Below are positions 10,049 to 19,017 of a stretch of DNA of 64,000 nucleotides, piece by piece. Positions within the stretch are counted from its first letter, which is position 1. Every line of letters begins with the position of its first letter. The notes beneath the pieces are model-generated. The model saw only the letters and a list, made by a program, of their open reading frames with translations. It made no database searches and was not told the origin of the DNA. Location: assembly GCA_965199865.1 (NCBI GenBank), contig CBDATU010000013.1, forward strand, positions 1 to 64,000, given 5' to 3'. The stretch comes from JAPOUP01 sp965199865. Its GTDB lineage: Bacteria; Pseudomonadota; Alphaproteobacteria; Rhodobacterales; Rhodobacteraceae. The translations under genes were made by a program, and so were the position numbers.

Positions 10049-10405
10049 TCAGATGCGTCTGGGAACGACTCCGATTTCATTCAGGGAGGCTTCGATCCTT
10101 GAGTCCGAGTTTGCGGCGGTTGCGGATTTCAGGGTGTCGAAGCGGAAACGGAGCTGGATCCTTTCCCTGCCTTTGCAGTCGTTCCACGGACGGCCCTGTA
10201 GTCCCATGACAAGGGCCAGATATCCGATGAAGTGGGGCTTTGCGCCCGACTCGATCAGTCGGCGGTAGGCATCGTCCGCCCCAAGAGCGTGGAGTTCCTG
10301 CGCCGAAGTAATGCCAGCCCGCATGAATGCCGCTTCAGAGGAGGGACCGAGGTTGCGTATGGTAGAGACTGGATCGGACATGTGTTCGGATGGACCGGAA
10401 TTCAT
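10049..10405 (-). CDS. TfoX/Sxy C-terminal domain protein
   Basis: The 118-residue protein contains the small helical TfoX_C domain: TIRNLGPSSEAAFMRAGI, then ELHALGADDAYRRL and a GLQGRPW ending. In Rhodobacterales such proteins are common stand-alone copies, often called TfoX/Sxy DNA transformation proteins, but a role in competence is not shown. The N-terminal TfoX domain is absent. The last 40 residues, basic and without helix signal, are not part of the domain. An alternative start is the ATG at 10381, which begins MSDPVSTIRNLG. No ribosome-binding site is clear for either. Confidence 0.7.
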   Translation of the reverse strand: MNSGPSEHMSDPVSTIRNLGPSSEAAFMRAGITSAQELHALGADDAYRRLIESGAKPHFIGYLALVMGLQGRPWNDCKGRERIQLRFRFDTLKSATAANSDSRIEASLNEIGVVPRRI

Positions 10406-10539
10406 TCAGAGTATCGGCATTCGCGATTTGGCCTGTCAACATGGATTCGGCGCTGTCAGTGGAGGAGCGGCATAGGATCAATACTGAAGCCCCCCTGCCG
10501 TTGCGGTTCGCCTGAACATCCGGGACCAGGCAGATGGGA

Positions 10540-11436
10540 TCAGGAGGACGCCTCGGCGGTGAAGGCGATGCGCAGTTCGTCAGGTTTCCACTGACCCTTG
10601 ACGCCGATGCAGATCAAACCATCAGCGCCACTTCTGGGAGGCTGCGTCGTCTCTGAGCGGGTGCCGACAGTCTGAATCAGGAACCGCTCACCAGTAGTAC
10701 TCATGATATGGCCCTTGGCTCGAATCACGCCAAAGCCTCCGGTAGCGATGAGGTGGGCGAGAGCCCGAGGATCCTTAACCGGTTCCGGTGCGAGTGCGAT
10801 GCTTTCAAATAACTGGTCGGAATGGGGTGAATGGGCTGGAGCAGCGACATTTCCGGGAGTGCCGAGGATCACGGGTGGCGGGATACAGCCTCGCATGACA
10901 GGGATCGTTTGAGCATTCGGAACGAATGTCTCCAGCCAGTCGGCGATTTCCTTAAGATGCTGTTTGGCCACGAGGTCAGCCTTGGTGAGAAGCACCAAAT
11001 TGGCATCCGCGAGCTGACGAAGGACCGTGTCACCGATATAGGTGTCTCTAGCCTGGGAGCGGATCGTCTCGGCATCGGCCAGCACGACTATGGCTTCCTT
11101 GCGCAGGCCTTGCAGCAGCTCTACGGTGGCGGCAACGGAACCCGGAATCGCAACGCCGGACGTCTCGATCAGCAACTGATCTGGAGGTGGGGAAAGGTGC
11201 GAAAGCTTCATGAGAGCGGCGGTTAGGCTATCGCCAAATGCACAGCATATGCAGCCGCCAGTGATGGAGATGACATCGTCTCCAGATGTTTCCACCAGAT
11301 CCTCATCAATGGGAAGCGCACCGAATTCGTTGACGAGAACCGCAAGTCTCCGCCCGTCCGCATGGCGGAGAAGGTGGTTGATTAGGGTGGTCTTTCCCGC
11401 TCCGAGATAGCCACCAATGGTAGTGACTGGAATCAT
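10540..11436 (-). CDS. COG0523 (CobW-like) GTPase / metal chaperone
   Basis: This is a G3E GTPase of the CobW/Nha3/YjiA group. The Walker A motif GYLGAGKTT lies within the first 20 residues and the metal-binding GGCICC motif near residue 60. Switch regions and LLTKADLV (the GTPase NKxD-like guanine motif) follow, and a CobW C-terminal domain ends the protein. Such proteins load metal into partner metalloenzymes. The gene is 73 bp downstream of a metal-dependent amidohydrolase on the same strand, so the amidohydrolase is a natural client, by inference. I chose ATG 11436 because MIPVTTIGGYLGAGK is the normal family N-terminus. An upstream start at 11520 would overlap the amidohydrolase. Confidence 0.88.
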   Translation of the reverse strand: MIPVTTIGGYLGAGKTTLINHLLRHADGRRLAVLVNEFGALPIDEDLVETSGDDVISITGGCICCAFGDSLTAALMKLSHLSPPPDQLLIETSGVAIPGSVAATVELLQGLRKEAIVVLADAETIRSQARDTYIGDTVLRQLADANLVLLTKADLVAKQHLKEIADWLETFVPNAQTIPVMRGCIPPPVILGTPGNVAAPAHSPHSDQLFESIALAPEPVKDPRALAHLIATGGFGVIRAKGHIMSTTGERFLIQTVGTRSETTQPPRSGADGLICIGVKGQWKPDELRIAFTAEASS

Positions 11437-11509
11437 GCGCCGCCTCGCCGCGGAATTCCGGCGCCTGGGAGGAGCCAGCATTGCATGGCCTGGATGTGCG
11501 CTGGAATCG

Positions 11510-13153
11510 TCATTGGCCACTCGCGGCGAAGACGCGCCCGCCCTGAACGGTTCCCCAGACGGTGATGTCCTTCAGCTCCATTGGATCAATCGCTGTTGGA
11601 TCCTCCTCAAGCACCGCGAAATCCGCACGCTTTCCCACTTCAATCGATCCAACCTCGTCGTCAAGATGCAACGTATGGGCTGCACCTCTGGTAATGGCGT
11701 GAAGCGCCTCGGCGACAGTGATCCGTTCATGCTCGCCCTGCACGCGTCCACTGGCGGTAATCCGGTTGACTGCGCACCAGGCGGTGAATAGCGGTCCAAG
11801 CGGAGTTACTGGTGCGTCTGAATGGATCGCCATCGGGACGCGGCTGTCAAGCGCGGTGCGGCAGGCGTTCATTCGTTCGGCACGCTCCGGCCCCACGGTA
11901 AGGCGGCGATGTTCATCGCCCCAGTAGAAATGATGGTTCGCAAAGAGGTTGACGCAGACGCCAAGCGCTCCCATCCGGCGGAACTGTGCGGCGTTCGCAA
12001 GCTGGCAATGCTGTAGTGTAAATCGATGGTCCCGCCTCGGGTGCTGCATGAGTGCAGGGCCGAGCATGTCGAGGGCAAGCTGGGTCGCTTCGTCACCGTT
12101 GGTATGGGTATGGACCAGGATACCGGCTTCCAGCGCACGACGGTAGATTTCAGCCATCTGTTCTGGCGCGATGTACCAGAGCCCGTTCTGAGATCCGTTG
12201 AAATAGCCGGGCCAGCGCAATCTGGCTGAGAAGCCCTGGATCGAACCATCGGCGATAATCTTGATATGGCCAAGACGCAGCATGTCCGTGGCCAGTTCCC
12301 GGAGTTCCAATGTTCGGGCGATGAGATCCTCGGGCGAGTGACCCATCGAGAGCTTGAACGGGACGACGCGGACAGGAAAATCGGACTGGGCCGTCACGCG
12401 CAGCATCATCCGGACGGTCCTGTCATCGAGTTGGGCGGCAAGGTCGGTGACGGTGGTCGTGCCCGAGCGAACACAAAGCCTTGCGAATTCCCTCAGACCT
12501 TCCTCGTCGGTATCCGTGACTGAGCGGCCAAAGCCCACATGGATGCCGACTGGCATGTAGACTTCCGGCCCCTTCAGAACACCGATCGGCAGTCCATCTC
12601 TACCAAGTTCGATGCCAGGATGGTTGACGCCCTGACGCAGCAGCCCGGCAAGCTCCAGGGCTTTGGTGTTGACGTACATGATATGGCCCGAAGCATGCAG
12701 AACACCGATGGGCCGGGTCGCCGAAACCTGGTCAAGTTCGTGGCGAGTGAATGTGCATTCGCGCATGTAAATTGGGTCGAACTGAAATCCGGAGAGCGGA
12801 ATGTCCGATGTATCGAGCAGTGCCTCGGCCTGCTTTAGCCGATCCAGTACGGCATTGAGCGTTCCCAGACCCTTCCATCTGCGTCCGCTCGGATCGGTTC
12901 GGTCGAAAAACCCGCAATAGACATGGCGCCAGAGCGTGCCTTCCATGGCGTGAGCATGGCCCTCGACGAAGCCGGGCATCAGGACTTTGTCCGTGAGACT
13001 GTCGTCAACCGTAAATCCGCCCCAGGATTCCAGATCGGATAGTGCACCCGCCCCGAGGATTCTTCCGTCACGGATGGCCACATGTGTGGCTACCGGGTTT
13101 CCGGGATTCATTGTGATGATCTTTCGAGCCCGAAAGATGGTTGACTGAGACAT
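11510..13153 (-). CDS. YtcJ-like amidohydrolase (Amidohydro_3)
   Basis: The 547-residue protein is a metal-dependent amidohydrolase of the YtcJ/NfdA group, which hydrolyse N-substituted amides or formamides. The N-terminal FRARKIITMNPGNP and the metal-binding GFVEGHAHAMEG motif are clear, followed by HTHTNGDEA and HSDAPVTP, which hold further metal and acid ligands. The C-terminal EVGSIEVGKRADFAVLEEDP is typical of the fold. I chose ATG 13153, preceded by AGGGA, because it gives the usual family start. The gene is followed by the GTPase gene and preceded, after 292 bp, by the FAD hydroxylase. It may therefore belong to the leftward arm of the catabolic island. Confidence 0.88.
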   Translation of the reverse strand: MSQSTIFRARKIITMNPGNPVATHVAIRDGRILGAGALSDLESWGGFTVDDSLTDKVLMPGFVEGHAHAMEGTLWRHVYCGFFDRTDPSGRRWKGLGTLNAVLDRLKQAEALLDTSDIPLSGFQFDPIYMRECTFTRHELDQVSATRPIGVLHASGHIMYVNTKALELAGLLRQGVNHPGIELGRDGLPIGVLKGPEVYMPVGIHVGFGRSVTDTDEEGLREFARLCVRSGTTTVTDLAAQLDDRTVRMMLRVTAQSDFPVRVVPFKLSMGHSPEDLIARTLELRELATDMLRLGHIKIIADGSIQGFSARLRWPGYFNGSQNGLWYIAPEQMAEIYRRALEAGILVHTHTNGDEATQLALDMLGPALMQHPRRDHRFTLQHCQLANAAQFRRMGALGVCVNLFANHHFYWGDEHRRLTVGPERAERMNACRTALDSRVPMAIHSDAPVTPLGPLFTAWCAVNRITASGRVQGEHERITVAEALHAITRGAAHTLHLDDEVGSIEVGKRADFAVLEEDPTAIDPMELKDITVWGTVQGGRVFAASGQ

Positions 13154-13445
13154 CGTGTGTTTCCCTGCCCTGGTTTCAAAGAAGTGCGTCCACTGAAATC
13201 GGTGGAAGTCAATCCGGGACTCGCGACTCAATTCCCCCGGGCCATCTCAAACTCCGTGCGTAGCTCTCGCCTTGTCCAGTTCTCCGATCGGGCTGAACCC
13301 GCACTCGAAACGGGTCGCACGGCGGAAATTTCTGAAACCCGGACCCCGACCCCGATTCCGCGACGTAAACGGCGGCGCTCCTCGAACTGAACCCTGAGAA
13401 TGCTGACAGGTTGCAAGGTGACGTGATCATCGGTCAGCCCGGATA

Positions 13446-14837
13446 TTAGCATTGGAGGCCCGTTCCGCATCCCATCGCAGTCACCTCCAGTTCCGTTAGT
13501 TCCCGTTGGTTCCGAAATCCACCGAGTGCATAGCCATCCGGACGCATCACGATACCAGCCAGGTTCCGTTCCCTGAGCCAGAAATCCGCACCCACAAAGG
13601 TAGGAAGGCGGGAGCCCGACACCGCCTCGGCGGCAAGCACGTAGAACCCATGGCAGGCCGCATCATCCGCCAGCAGTCCATCCGTGGTCCGGACCTGAGG
13701 TGCAAGCGTGCCTCCGATACCATCACGCAGACCCAGCCCCGGTCCAAGATCGGGCCAGATTGAGTCCATGCGGCCCGACGGAACCATTCCGGCCGCGGTC
13801 TGGTTGATGAGCCTGCCCAGCGCGACGGACTTCTCGATAAAGGCACGTGCGTTGGCTTCCCGTTCGCTCTGGTATGTGTCGAGCAGGTCATCACCGGCAC
13901 CAAGGAGCACGGCGCTGAGCTTCCACCAGAGGTTCCCCACATCCCGAATCCCCGCGCACATCCCTTGACCCATGAACGGCGGCATCTGATGGGCGGCGTC
14001 TCCCGCCAGCAGGACACGCCCTGCACGCCACGCATGTGCGATACGTGACCGGAAAGTATAGACAGCCGAACGCTCCAGAGTTGCGTCTGTCGGCGCAATC
14101 CACCGCGACAGCCTGTCCCACACCTCTGTTTCTGGCCAGACATCCGGATCGTCGGCTCTGAGCCGGAATTCCCAACGACGCCAGTCCCCCGCTCCTCGAA
14201 CATAGGTCGCCGGCGCGTCGGGATCGCAATACTGGACCGAGTGATCCCCCAGATCGTCACGGGGCCGTGTTAGCAGTAGATCGCAGACGAGCCAGCGCTC
14301 CTGGAATCCGAGATCCTCAAGCCCGATGCCCAGTGCGCTCCGTACAGATGACTGTGTTCCGTCGCATGCGACCGCAAAGCGGGCGGTGACGCTTGTACCA
14401 TTGATCAGTCTCAGGGTTACGCCACCGCCATCCTGAAAAATGCCGGTTACTTCGGCGTTCCACATCAATCGGACGTCATCAAACCTCTCAAGCCCCTTAC
14501 GCAGCTCGAATTCCAGACCCGGCTGATGGAACCGGTAGCTCTCGTACCAGCCCATCGGTCCCGGCCTCTGGTCGCGCGACCAGTCAACGATCACATTGCC
14601 ATCGCGATCCCTGAACAGCATGCCTTTGCCGACATGCGTATGGGGCAGGAGAGAACGCGCCAGCCCGGCGACCTGGAAGCACCGCATCGCCTCGCCGTCG
14701 AAATGTATCGCCCGGGGCATCGGAAAAGGGTCCGACTGTCGTTCCAGAACCGTGGCGGAATGACCGCAACGTCCCAGAAGATTGGCAAGAAGCAGGCCGA
14801 CGGGTCCGGCCCCGATTATGGCGACATCGACTCTCAT
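13446..14837 (-). CDS. FAD-dependent aromatic hydroxylase (MhpA-like)
   Basis: This is a class A flavoprotein monooxygenase of 463 residues. The Rossmann motif IIGAGPVGLLLANLLG is at residues 7-22. A central segment near residue 300 reads LLAGDAAHQMPPFMGQGM, the GD motif that binds the FAD ribityl chain. The RAIHFDGEAMRCFQVAGL segment is close to 3-(3-hydroxyphenyl)propionate hydroxylase MhpA. The protein is shorter than MhpA (about 550 residues) and ends soon after VMRPDGYALGG, so the C-terminal domain is reduced. It overlaps the VOC gene by four bases. In this setting it probably hydroxylates a ring before cleavage, but the substrate is inferred only. Confidence 0.88.
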   Translation of the reverse strand: MRVDVAIIGAGPVGLLLANLLGRCGHSATVLERQSDPFPMPRAIHFDGEAMRCFQVAGLARSLLPHTHVGKGMLFRDRDGNVIVDWSRDQRPGPMGWYESYRFHQPGLEFELRKGLERFDDVRLMWNAEVTGIFQDGGGVTLRLINGTSVTARFAVACDGTQSSVRSALGIGLEDLGFQERWLVCDLLLTRPRDDLGDHSVQYCDPDAPATYVRGAGDWRRWEFRLRADDPDVWPETEVWDRLSRWIAPTDATLERSAVYTFRSRIAHAWRAGRVLLAGDAAHQMPPFMGQGMCAGIRDVGNLWWKLSAVLLGAGDDLLDTYQSEREANARAFIEKSVALGRLINQTAAGMVPSGRMDSIWPDLGPGLGLRDGIGGTLAPQVRTTDGLLADDAACHGFYVLAAEAVSGSRLPTFVGADFWLRERNLAGIVMRPDGYALGGFRNQRELTELEVTAMGCGTGLQC

Positions 14838-15376
14838 AGCTCTTCCGTTCGAGTGCCCTCCATCCGGTCACCCCAGGCGCTGACATGGGTGCCATCAGGG
14901 TCAATGGTGGCAAGGTCGCAGAAAAGCTCGATTCGATGTCCGTCGGGATCGAGAATGTAGACCGCCTCGTTCTCGCCCCAGCTGCCATCCCCCCGTGGCT
15001 GAACGAATGAATGCAGAACCGGCCCGCGCACGATTTCCGCTCCTTCCTCACGAATCCGTTCCAGCAGTTCCAGCCAGTGCTCGCGGCTATCGCATTCAAG
15101 TGCGGCATGATGGAAATTTGGCGGGCCGTCGAGGTCATTCTCGGGAAGGGGTTTCCTGCGGTAGGTCTTGGCGGGATTATGGACTAGGACGATCTCGTGA
15201 TGAATGTTTGCGAGCCGCATGAAGGTCAGTTCGACCGGGATCTCCGCCACTTCATGTGCAGCATGCCGTTCGGTGATCCTGAAGCCAAGAACCCGTTGGT
15301 ACCACTCAATGGAACGGTCGGTATCACTGACCTCGATCGCGAAATGCTGCATTCTTGCGGGCCTGGGTCGGGTCAT
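14834..15376 (-). CDS. VOC-superfamily protein (glyoxalase/extradiol dioxygenase fold)
   Basis: The 180-residue protein has two βαβββ vicinal-oxygen-chelate modules. The first begins QHFAIEVSDTDRSIEWYQRV with a potential His ligand. The second has FHHAALECDS and the C-terminal YILDPDGHRIELFCD, whose Glu is a usual third metal ligand. His and Glu positions fit a mononuclear metal enzyme such as an extradiol dioxygenase, isomerase or hydrolase. It lies between the P450 and the FAD hydroxylase in a coupled operon (12-bp gap upstream, 4-bp overlap downstream). ATG 15352 is an alternative start. Confidence 0.85.
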   Translation of the reverse strand: MTRPRPARMQHFAIEVSDTDRSIEWYQRVLGFRITERHAAHEVAEIPVELTFMRLANIHHEIVLVHNPAKTYRRKPLPENDLDGPPNFHHAALECDSREHWLELLERIREEGAEIVRGPVLHSFVQPRGDGSWGENEAVYILDPDGHRIELFCDLATIDPDGTHVSAWGDRMEGTRTEEL

Positions 15377-15388
15377 GGGTGGTATCTC

Positions 15389-16609
15389 TCAGTGAGTCGT
15401 GACCTGCAGACGCCTTACTTCGCGGAAGCGGAGCCTGGGTGCGATTTCAGCCGGGGCGGCGAGCTGGATGTCAGGGAAGCGGGCGAAGAGTTTTCGGAAC
15501 GCGATGGCGGCCTCTAGCCGCGCCAGCGAATTGCCCGCGCAGATGTGAACGCCCAGCCCGAAACTGAGATGCCGGTTTGGACGCCTTGAAATGTCGAAAC
15601 GATCCGGCTCCGGGAACTGGGCTGGATCGCGGTTCGCGGATGCGACAATCAGATGAACTGTGGTTCCGCAGGGCAAGTGGACTCCGCCGATGCAGGTGTC
15701 ACGGATCGATCGTCGATTGTTGATCTGTATCGGTGCCTGGTAACGCAGGACTTCCTCCACCATCGGCTCGATCAGGTCAGGGCTGCCGTTCAGGCGGCGG
15801 ATCTGATCAGGATGGCGTAGCATCTCGTGAATTCCGTGGGACAGCATGTTGGTGGAGGTTTCATGGCCGGCGTTGAGCATGAAGATGCACTGGTGTAGAA
15901 GTTCGGTTTCCGTCAGCTTCTCTCCATCCGCTTCCGCATCGGCAAGCAGGGTCAGCACCTCTGTCGGCGCCGCCTCATCGGGATGGGAGCGCCGCCAGAC
16001 AATCAGGTCGCGAAGGTAGTCCTTGAATTCGACCACTGCCCGATTCCCAGTGTCGTACTGGTCCCTGCTTATGCTTGGCTCAAGTGCGGTCAGTATCGCT
16101 ACAGCCCAGTCACGGATCAGCAGCCGGTCATCGGCAGGAACACCCAGCATGTCGCAGACGACCTCGATTGGAAGTTTGAAGGACATATCCTCGACGACTT
16201 CCATCTCGCCCAGTTCCTCGAACCGGTCGAGATAGCCGTCGACAAGAGCATTGATGCGCGGTTCGAAGGCGGCAAGCGCCTTGCGGGTGAACGCCGCCTG
16301 AAACAGTCTGCGGATGCGGGTGTGGTCTGGCGGATCGATGAAGACCACGGATGTCGTATGATGTTCGTAGAGCGGGGCCGCGGTTCCGAATTTTGGAGCG
16401 AAGTCGGCTCTTTTGTCAGATGACCAGATAGTGGGGTCCCTGTAGGTGGTGACACAGTCGTCGTATCGGGTCAGGATATAGGTTCCGTCCGGATTGCGAT
16501 GGATTGGAGAGTGTTGGCGGAGTTCGGTGAAATACCGGTATGGATCGGAGATATAGTCTCGGGGAACGTCGAGAAGATCGAATCCGGCAATGTCGATGTC
16601 AATTTCCAT
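15389..16609 (-). CDS. Cytochrome P450
   Basis: This is a soluble bacterial class I P450 of 406 residues. The I-helix oxygen-binding motif AGHETS is at 247-252, the K-helix ExxR at 286-289 (EVLR), and the haem loop FGLGVHICAGN at 350-360 with the axial Cys357. All catalytic positions are present. No ferredoxin or reductase gene is seen nearby, so electrons must come from elsewhere. It is the first enzyme gene after marR in the leftward operon and presumably performs a monooxygenation or demethylation in the same pathway. GAGGAGG lies upstream of the start. Confidence 0.95.
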   Translation of the reverse strand: MEIDIDIAGFDLLDVPRDYISDPYRYFTELRQHSPIHRNPDGTYILTRYDDCVTTYRDPTIWSSDKRADFAPKFGTAAPLYEHHTTSVVFIDPPDHTRIRRLFQAAFTRKALAAFEPRINALVDGYLDRFEELGEMEVVEDMSFKLPIEVVCDMLGVPADDRLLIRDWAVAILTALEPSISRDQYDTGNRAVVEFKDYLRDLIVWRRSHPDEAAPTEVLTLLADAEADGEKLTETELLHQCIFMLNAGHETSTNMLSHGIHEMLRHPDQIRRLNGSPDLIEPMVEEVLRYQAPIQINNRRSIRDTCIGGVHLPCGTTVHLIVASANRDPAQFPEPDRFDISRRPNRHLSFGLGVHICAGNSLARLEAAIAFRKLFARFPDIQLAAPAEIAPRLRFREVRRLQVTTH

Positions 16610-16651
16610 ACCTACACGGGCCTCCTCAGGTGGAATCCTATTGGATTGGAA

Positions 16652-17071
16652 TCACTTGGTCAAAAGCCCTGTAAGCGCAGCCTTTAGCTGAGAGATCTCA
16701 GAGGCTGTGTATCCCTGCAGGATCCTGGCCTCGTGCACGCGGGCCATCTCTGTTAGACGATCCGCCAGCTTCCGGCCAACTGGGGTCAGTCGCACCTCGA
16801 CCCTGCGTCGGTCGTCTTCGCTCAGCTGACGCGTGATCAGCCCGGCCTTCGCCAGCCTGTCGACCTGACGGGTCATGGTGGGCTGTTTGGCCAGACAGCT
16901 TTCGGCAAGTTCCCCTATGCTGGCCGGTGCGTCGGGATATAGCGTTGCGAGGATGCGCCATGTTGAGACGGCAACGCATTCGGCAGCCAGTTCCTGGTGG
17001 AAGGCTGCGCTGGCTCTGCCACTGGCCTGCGCGAGTAGGTAGAGGAGGTATTCGTCAGTGAATCGTGCCAT
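16652..17071 (-). CDS. MarR-family transcriptional regulator
   Basis: This is a winged-helix regulator of about 139 residues (157 if translation starts at ATG 17125). A recognition region reads SIGELAESCLAKQPTMTRQVDRLAKAG and the wing SEDDRRRVEVRLT, both classic for MarR. Family members usually repress divergent catabolic genes and release DNA on binding an aromatic ligand. The gene is the first of the leftward arm and faces the rightward nicX arm across a short intergenic region. I prefer start 17071 because the longer start has no ribosome-binding site and would place the palindrome at 17101-17125 inside the coding region. Confidence 0.85.
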   Translation of the reverse strand: MARFTDEYLLYLLAQASGRASAAFHQELAAECVAVSTWRILATLYPDAPASIGELAESCLAKQPTMTRQVDRLAKAGLITRQLSEDDRRRVEVRLTPVGRKLADRLTEMARVHEARILQGYTASEISQLKAALTGLLTK

Positions 17072-17100
17072 TCCCGAAGCATAATCGAATAAATATGAAT

Positions 17101-17125
17101 TTGCATCAAATGAATTTTCATGCAA
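17101..17125. promoter_or_regulatory. Candidate MarR operator (TTGCAT-13-ATGCAA)
   Basis: TTGCAT at 17101-17106 is mirrored by ATGCAA at 17120-17125, 19 bp centre to centre, in the AT-rich space between marR and nicX. This size and place suit a MarR dimer controlling both arms. The role is inferred. The only direct evidence is the symmetry and the AT-rich flank. Confidence 0.5.
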
Positions 17126-17149
17126 TCAATCGGGTGGGGAGGGTGTGCC

Positions 17150-18184
17150 ATGCTTGTGGACAGGGTAGAGAGCGGCTGGGTCGATGCCTTCGCGCAGGTT
17201 TTTCAGCTTTGCGCGATGCGGCCTGATGAGAGTATTGTGGTGCTGGCCGAAACCCAGTCGCGGCCGGTGAACCTCCAGTTGGCTGAACTGGCGCTCGGTC
17301 GGCTGGGGCTGCCGCATTACAGAATCACGGTGCCAACGCCGAAGCATCCCGCTGGACCGATCGTGCGTTCCTCTGGCGCAAGCCAGGCGCTGAATGGCCA
17401 GGCTGGAGCGGTGGCGGCCCTGGCAGCGGCGGACGTTGTGGTGGATCTGACACTCGAAGGGTTGATGCATGCCCCTGAGACAGCGAAGATCCTCGGCGGC
17501 GGCGCCCGCATCATGACGGTTTCGAACGAACACCCCGAGGCATTGGCGCGACTGGTTCCAGTACAGGATTCCAAGTCACATGGTAGGGAGGCCGTCGCCC
17601 GCTGCAGGGCAGCGCAAACCATGGCCGTGCGCTCGGAAGCAGGAACCGATCTGAACGTGACGATGGTCGGTGCCGCTACCGTAGGAGTCTGGGGCTGGAC
17701 CGATCGACCCGGTACGCTGGCGCACTGGCCCGGCGGTATTGTGGTCAGCTTCCCGGCGGCGGACAGCGTCAGTGGGAGGCTGGTCTATCAGCCCGGCGAC
17801 ATCAACCTGACATTCAAGCGGTATTTCGAGTCCGAGGTGGAACTGGTGATCAGGGACGACTACGTGACCTCGGTCAATGGCAAAGGCGCTGATGCAGCGC
17901 TTATGCGCGAATATTTTGCCGGATTCGGTGACGGGGAGGCATATGCCACCAGCCATGTGGGCTGGGGGTACAATCCCGCCGCACGTTACGAAGCGCTGGC
18001 GATGTATGATCGGCGCGATACGAACTGCACGGAGCTGCGTGCTCTGGCTGGGAACTTCCTCTACTCCACAGGTGCCAATGAATTCGCGGGCAGGTTTACC
18101 CGCGGGCATTTTGATCTGCCGATGATGGGCTGCGACATCTCGCTGGACGGAACTCTGGTGGTTGAGGGTGGAAGGTTGGCATGA
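17150..18184 (+). CDS. nicX: NicX-like 2,5-dihydroxypyridine 5,6-dioxygenase
   Basis: The 344-residue protein aligns along its length with NicX of Pseudomonas putida, as I recall it. NicX is an iron dioxygenase that opens 2,5-dihydroxypyridine to N-formylmaleamate. Shared segments are VRSEAGTDL (162-169), HWPGG (192-196), PGDI (215-218), SHVGWG (268-273), YDRRDTNC (286-293), GNFLYSTGAN (301-310) and GHFDLP (319-324). The iron ligands of NicX (two His and one Asp, as I remember them) correspond to His269, His320 and Asp322, all present. I chose ATG 17150, with GGGGAGGG upstream. The next gene overlaps by four bases and fits the following step. A related M29-like metallopeptidase or other ring-cleavage substrate cannot be excluded. 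Confidence 0.82.
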   Translation: MLVDRVESGWVDAFAQVFQLCAMRPDESIVVLAETQSRPVNLQLAELALGRLGLPHYRITVPTPKHPAGPIVRSSGASQALNGQAGAVAALAAADVVVDLTLEGLMHAPETAKILGGGARIMTVSNEHPEALARLVPVQDSKSHGREAVARCRAAQTMAVRSEAGTDLNVTMVGAATVGVWGWTDRPGTLAHWPGGIVVSFPAADSVSGRLVYQPGDINLTFKRYFESEVELVIRDDYVTSVNGKGADAALMREYFAGFGDGEAYATSHVGWGYNPAARYEALAMYDRRDTNCTELRALAGNFLYSTGANEFAGRFTRGHFDLPMMGCDISLDGTLVVEGGRLA

Positions 18185-19017
18185 TTGCTGCTGGAATCGA
18201 ATACGACCTGGCTGGTGAAGGTCCACCGATTCTCTGTCTGCACGGAATCGGTGGAGGGGTGGAGAGCTTCCGGTCCCAGCTTGACGATGCGGCGGGTGCG
18301 GCAACAGTTCGTGGATTGAGTGGCCTGCAGGGCGATCCTGCCGGACTGGCGGGCATGCGGGTGATTGCCTGGAACATGCCGGGATACGGAGCGAGCGATG
18401 TCGGGACCTGGCCACCGACCTTCGAGTCCCTGTCCGAATCGCTGGGGGACTTCATCGAGGCCCTGGGTCTGGGGCCGGTGAGTCTGGTAGGGCATTCAAT
18501 TGGCGGAATGGTAGCGCTGGATCACGCGCTCAACCGGCCGGAGCAGGTGAACTCGCTTGTCCTGATCGCAACGACACCGAGTTTCGGCGGGCGGGACAGT
18601 TCGTTCAGGGAAGCCTTTCTGAAAGCGCGGCTGGCCCCTCTGGATGCGGGCCTCGGGATGGCGGAACTGGCGCGGGAGTCTGCGCCACATGTCGTCGGGC
18701 CATCGGCGTCAAAGGAAACGATTTCCAGTGTTGAGAAGCACATGGCGGCGGTATCCGAGCGGACCTGGCGTGGGATTCTGGAGTGCCTGGTGACATTCAA
18801 TCAACGGGACAATCTGGGGCGAGTGACGCAGCCCTGCTGCCTCATCGCGGGCGGACATGACGGAAACGCGCCAGCGCGGACGATGGAACGCACGGCTTCG
18901 AGATTGCCGCGCGCGGAGTTCCATCTGATCGAACGGGCTGGCCACATGATCAATCAGGAGGCTCCCATGGAAGTGAACCGGATCGTAGGCGGGTTTTTGA
19001 GGAGGATCGGGTCATGA
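18181..19017 (+). CDS. Alpha/beta hydrolase (NicD-like candidate)
   Basis: This 278-residue α/β-hydrolase has the oxyanion segment LHGIGG at 20-25, the nucleophile elbow GHSIGG with Ser106, Asp227 in GGHDG and His255 in AGHM, so the triad is complete. It overlaps nicX by four bases (ATGA). In nicotinate degradation NicX is followed by NicD, an α/β-hydrolase that deformylates N-formylmaleamate. Position and fold fit that step. Sequence alone does not separate it from other carbon-carbon or ester hydrolases, so the assignment is an inference. Confidence 0.85.
   Translation: MIAAGIEYDLAGEGPPILCLHGIGGGVESFRSQLDDAAGAATVRGLSGLQGDPAGLAGMRVIAWNMPGYGASDVGTWPPTFESLSESLGDFIEALGLGPVSLVGHSIGGMVALDHALNRPEQVNSLVLIATTPSFGGRDSSFREAFLKARLAPLDAGLGMAELARESAPHVVGPSASKETISSVEKHMAAVSERTWRGILECLVTFNQRDNLGRVTQPCCLIAGGHDGNAPARTMERTASRLPRAEFHLIERAGHMINQEAPMEVNRIVGGFLRRIGS

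Noticed and set aside
17576..18415. 279-codon leftward frame opposite nicX
   Set aside because: The rightward frame has conserved iron ligands and coupling to its neighbour, and the opposite frame has no recognisable domain.
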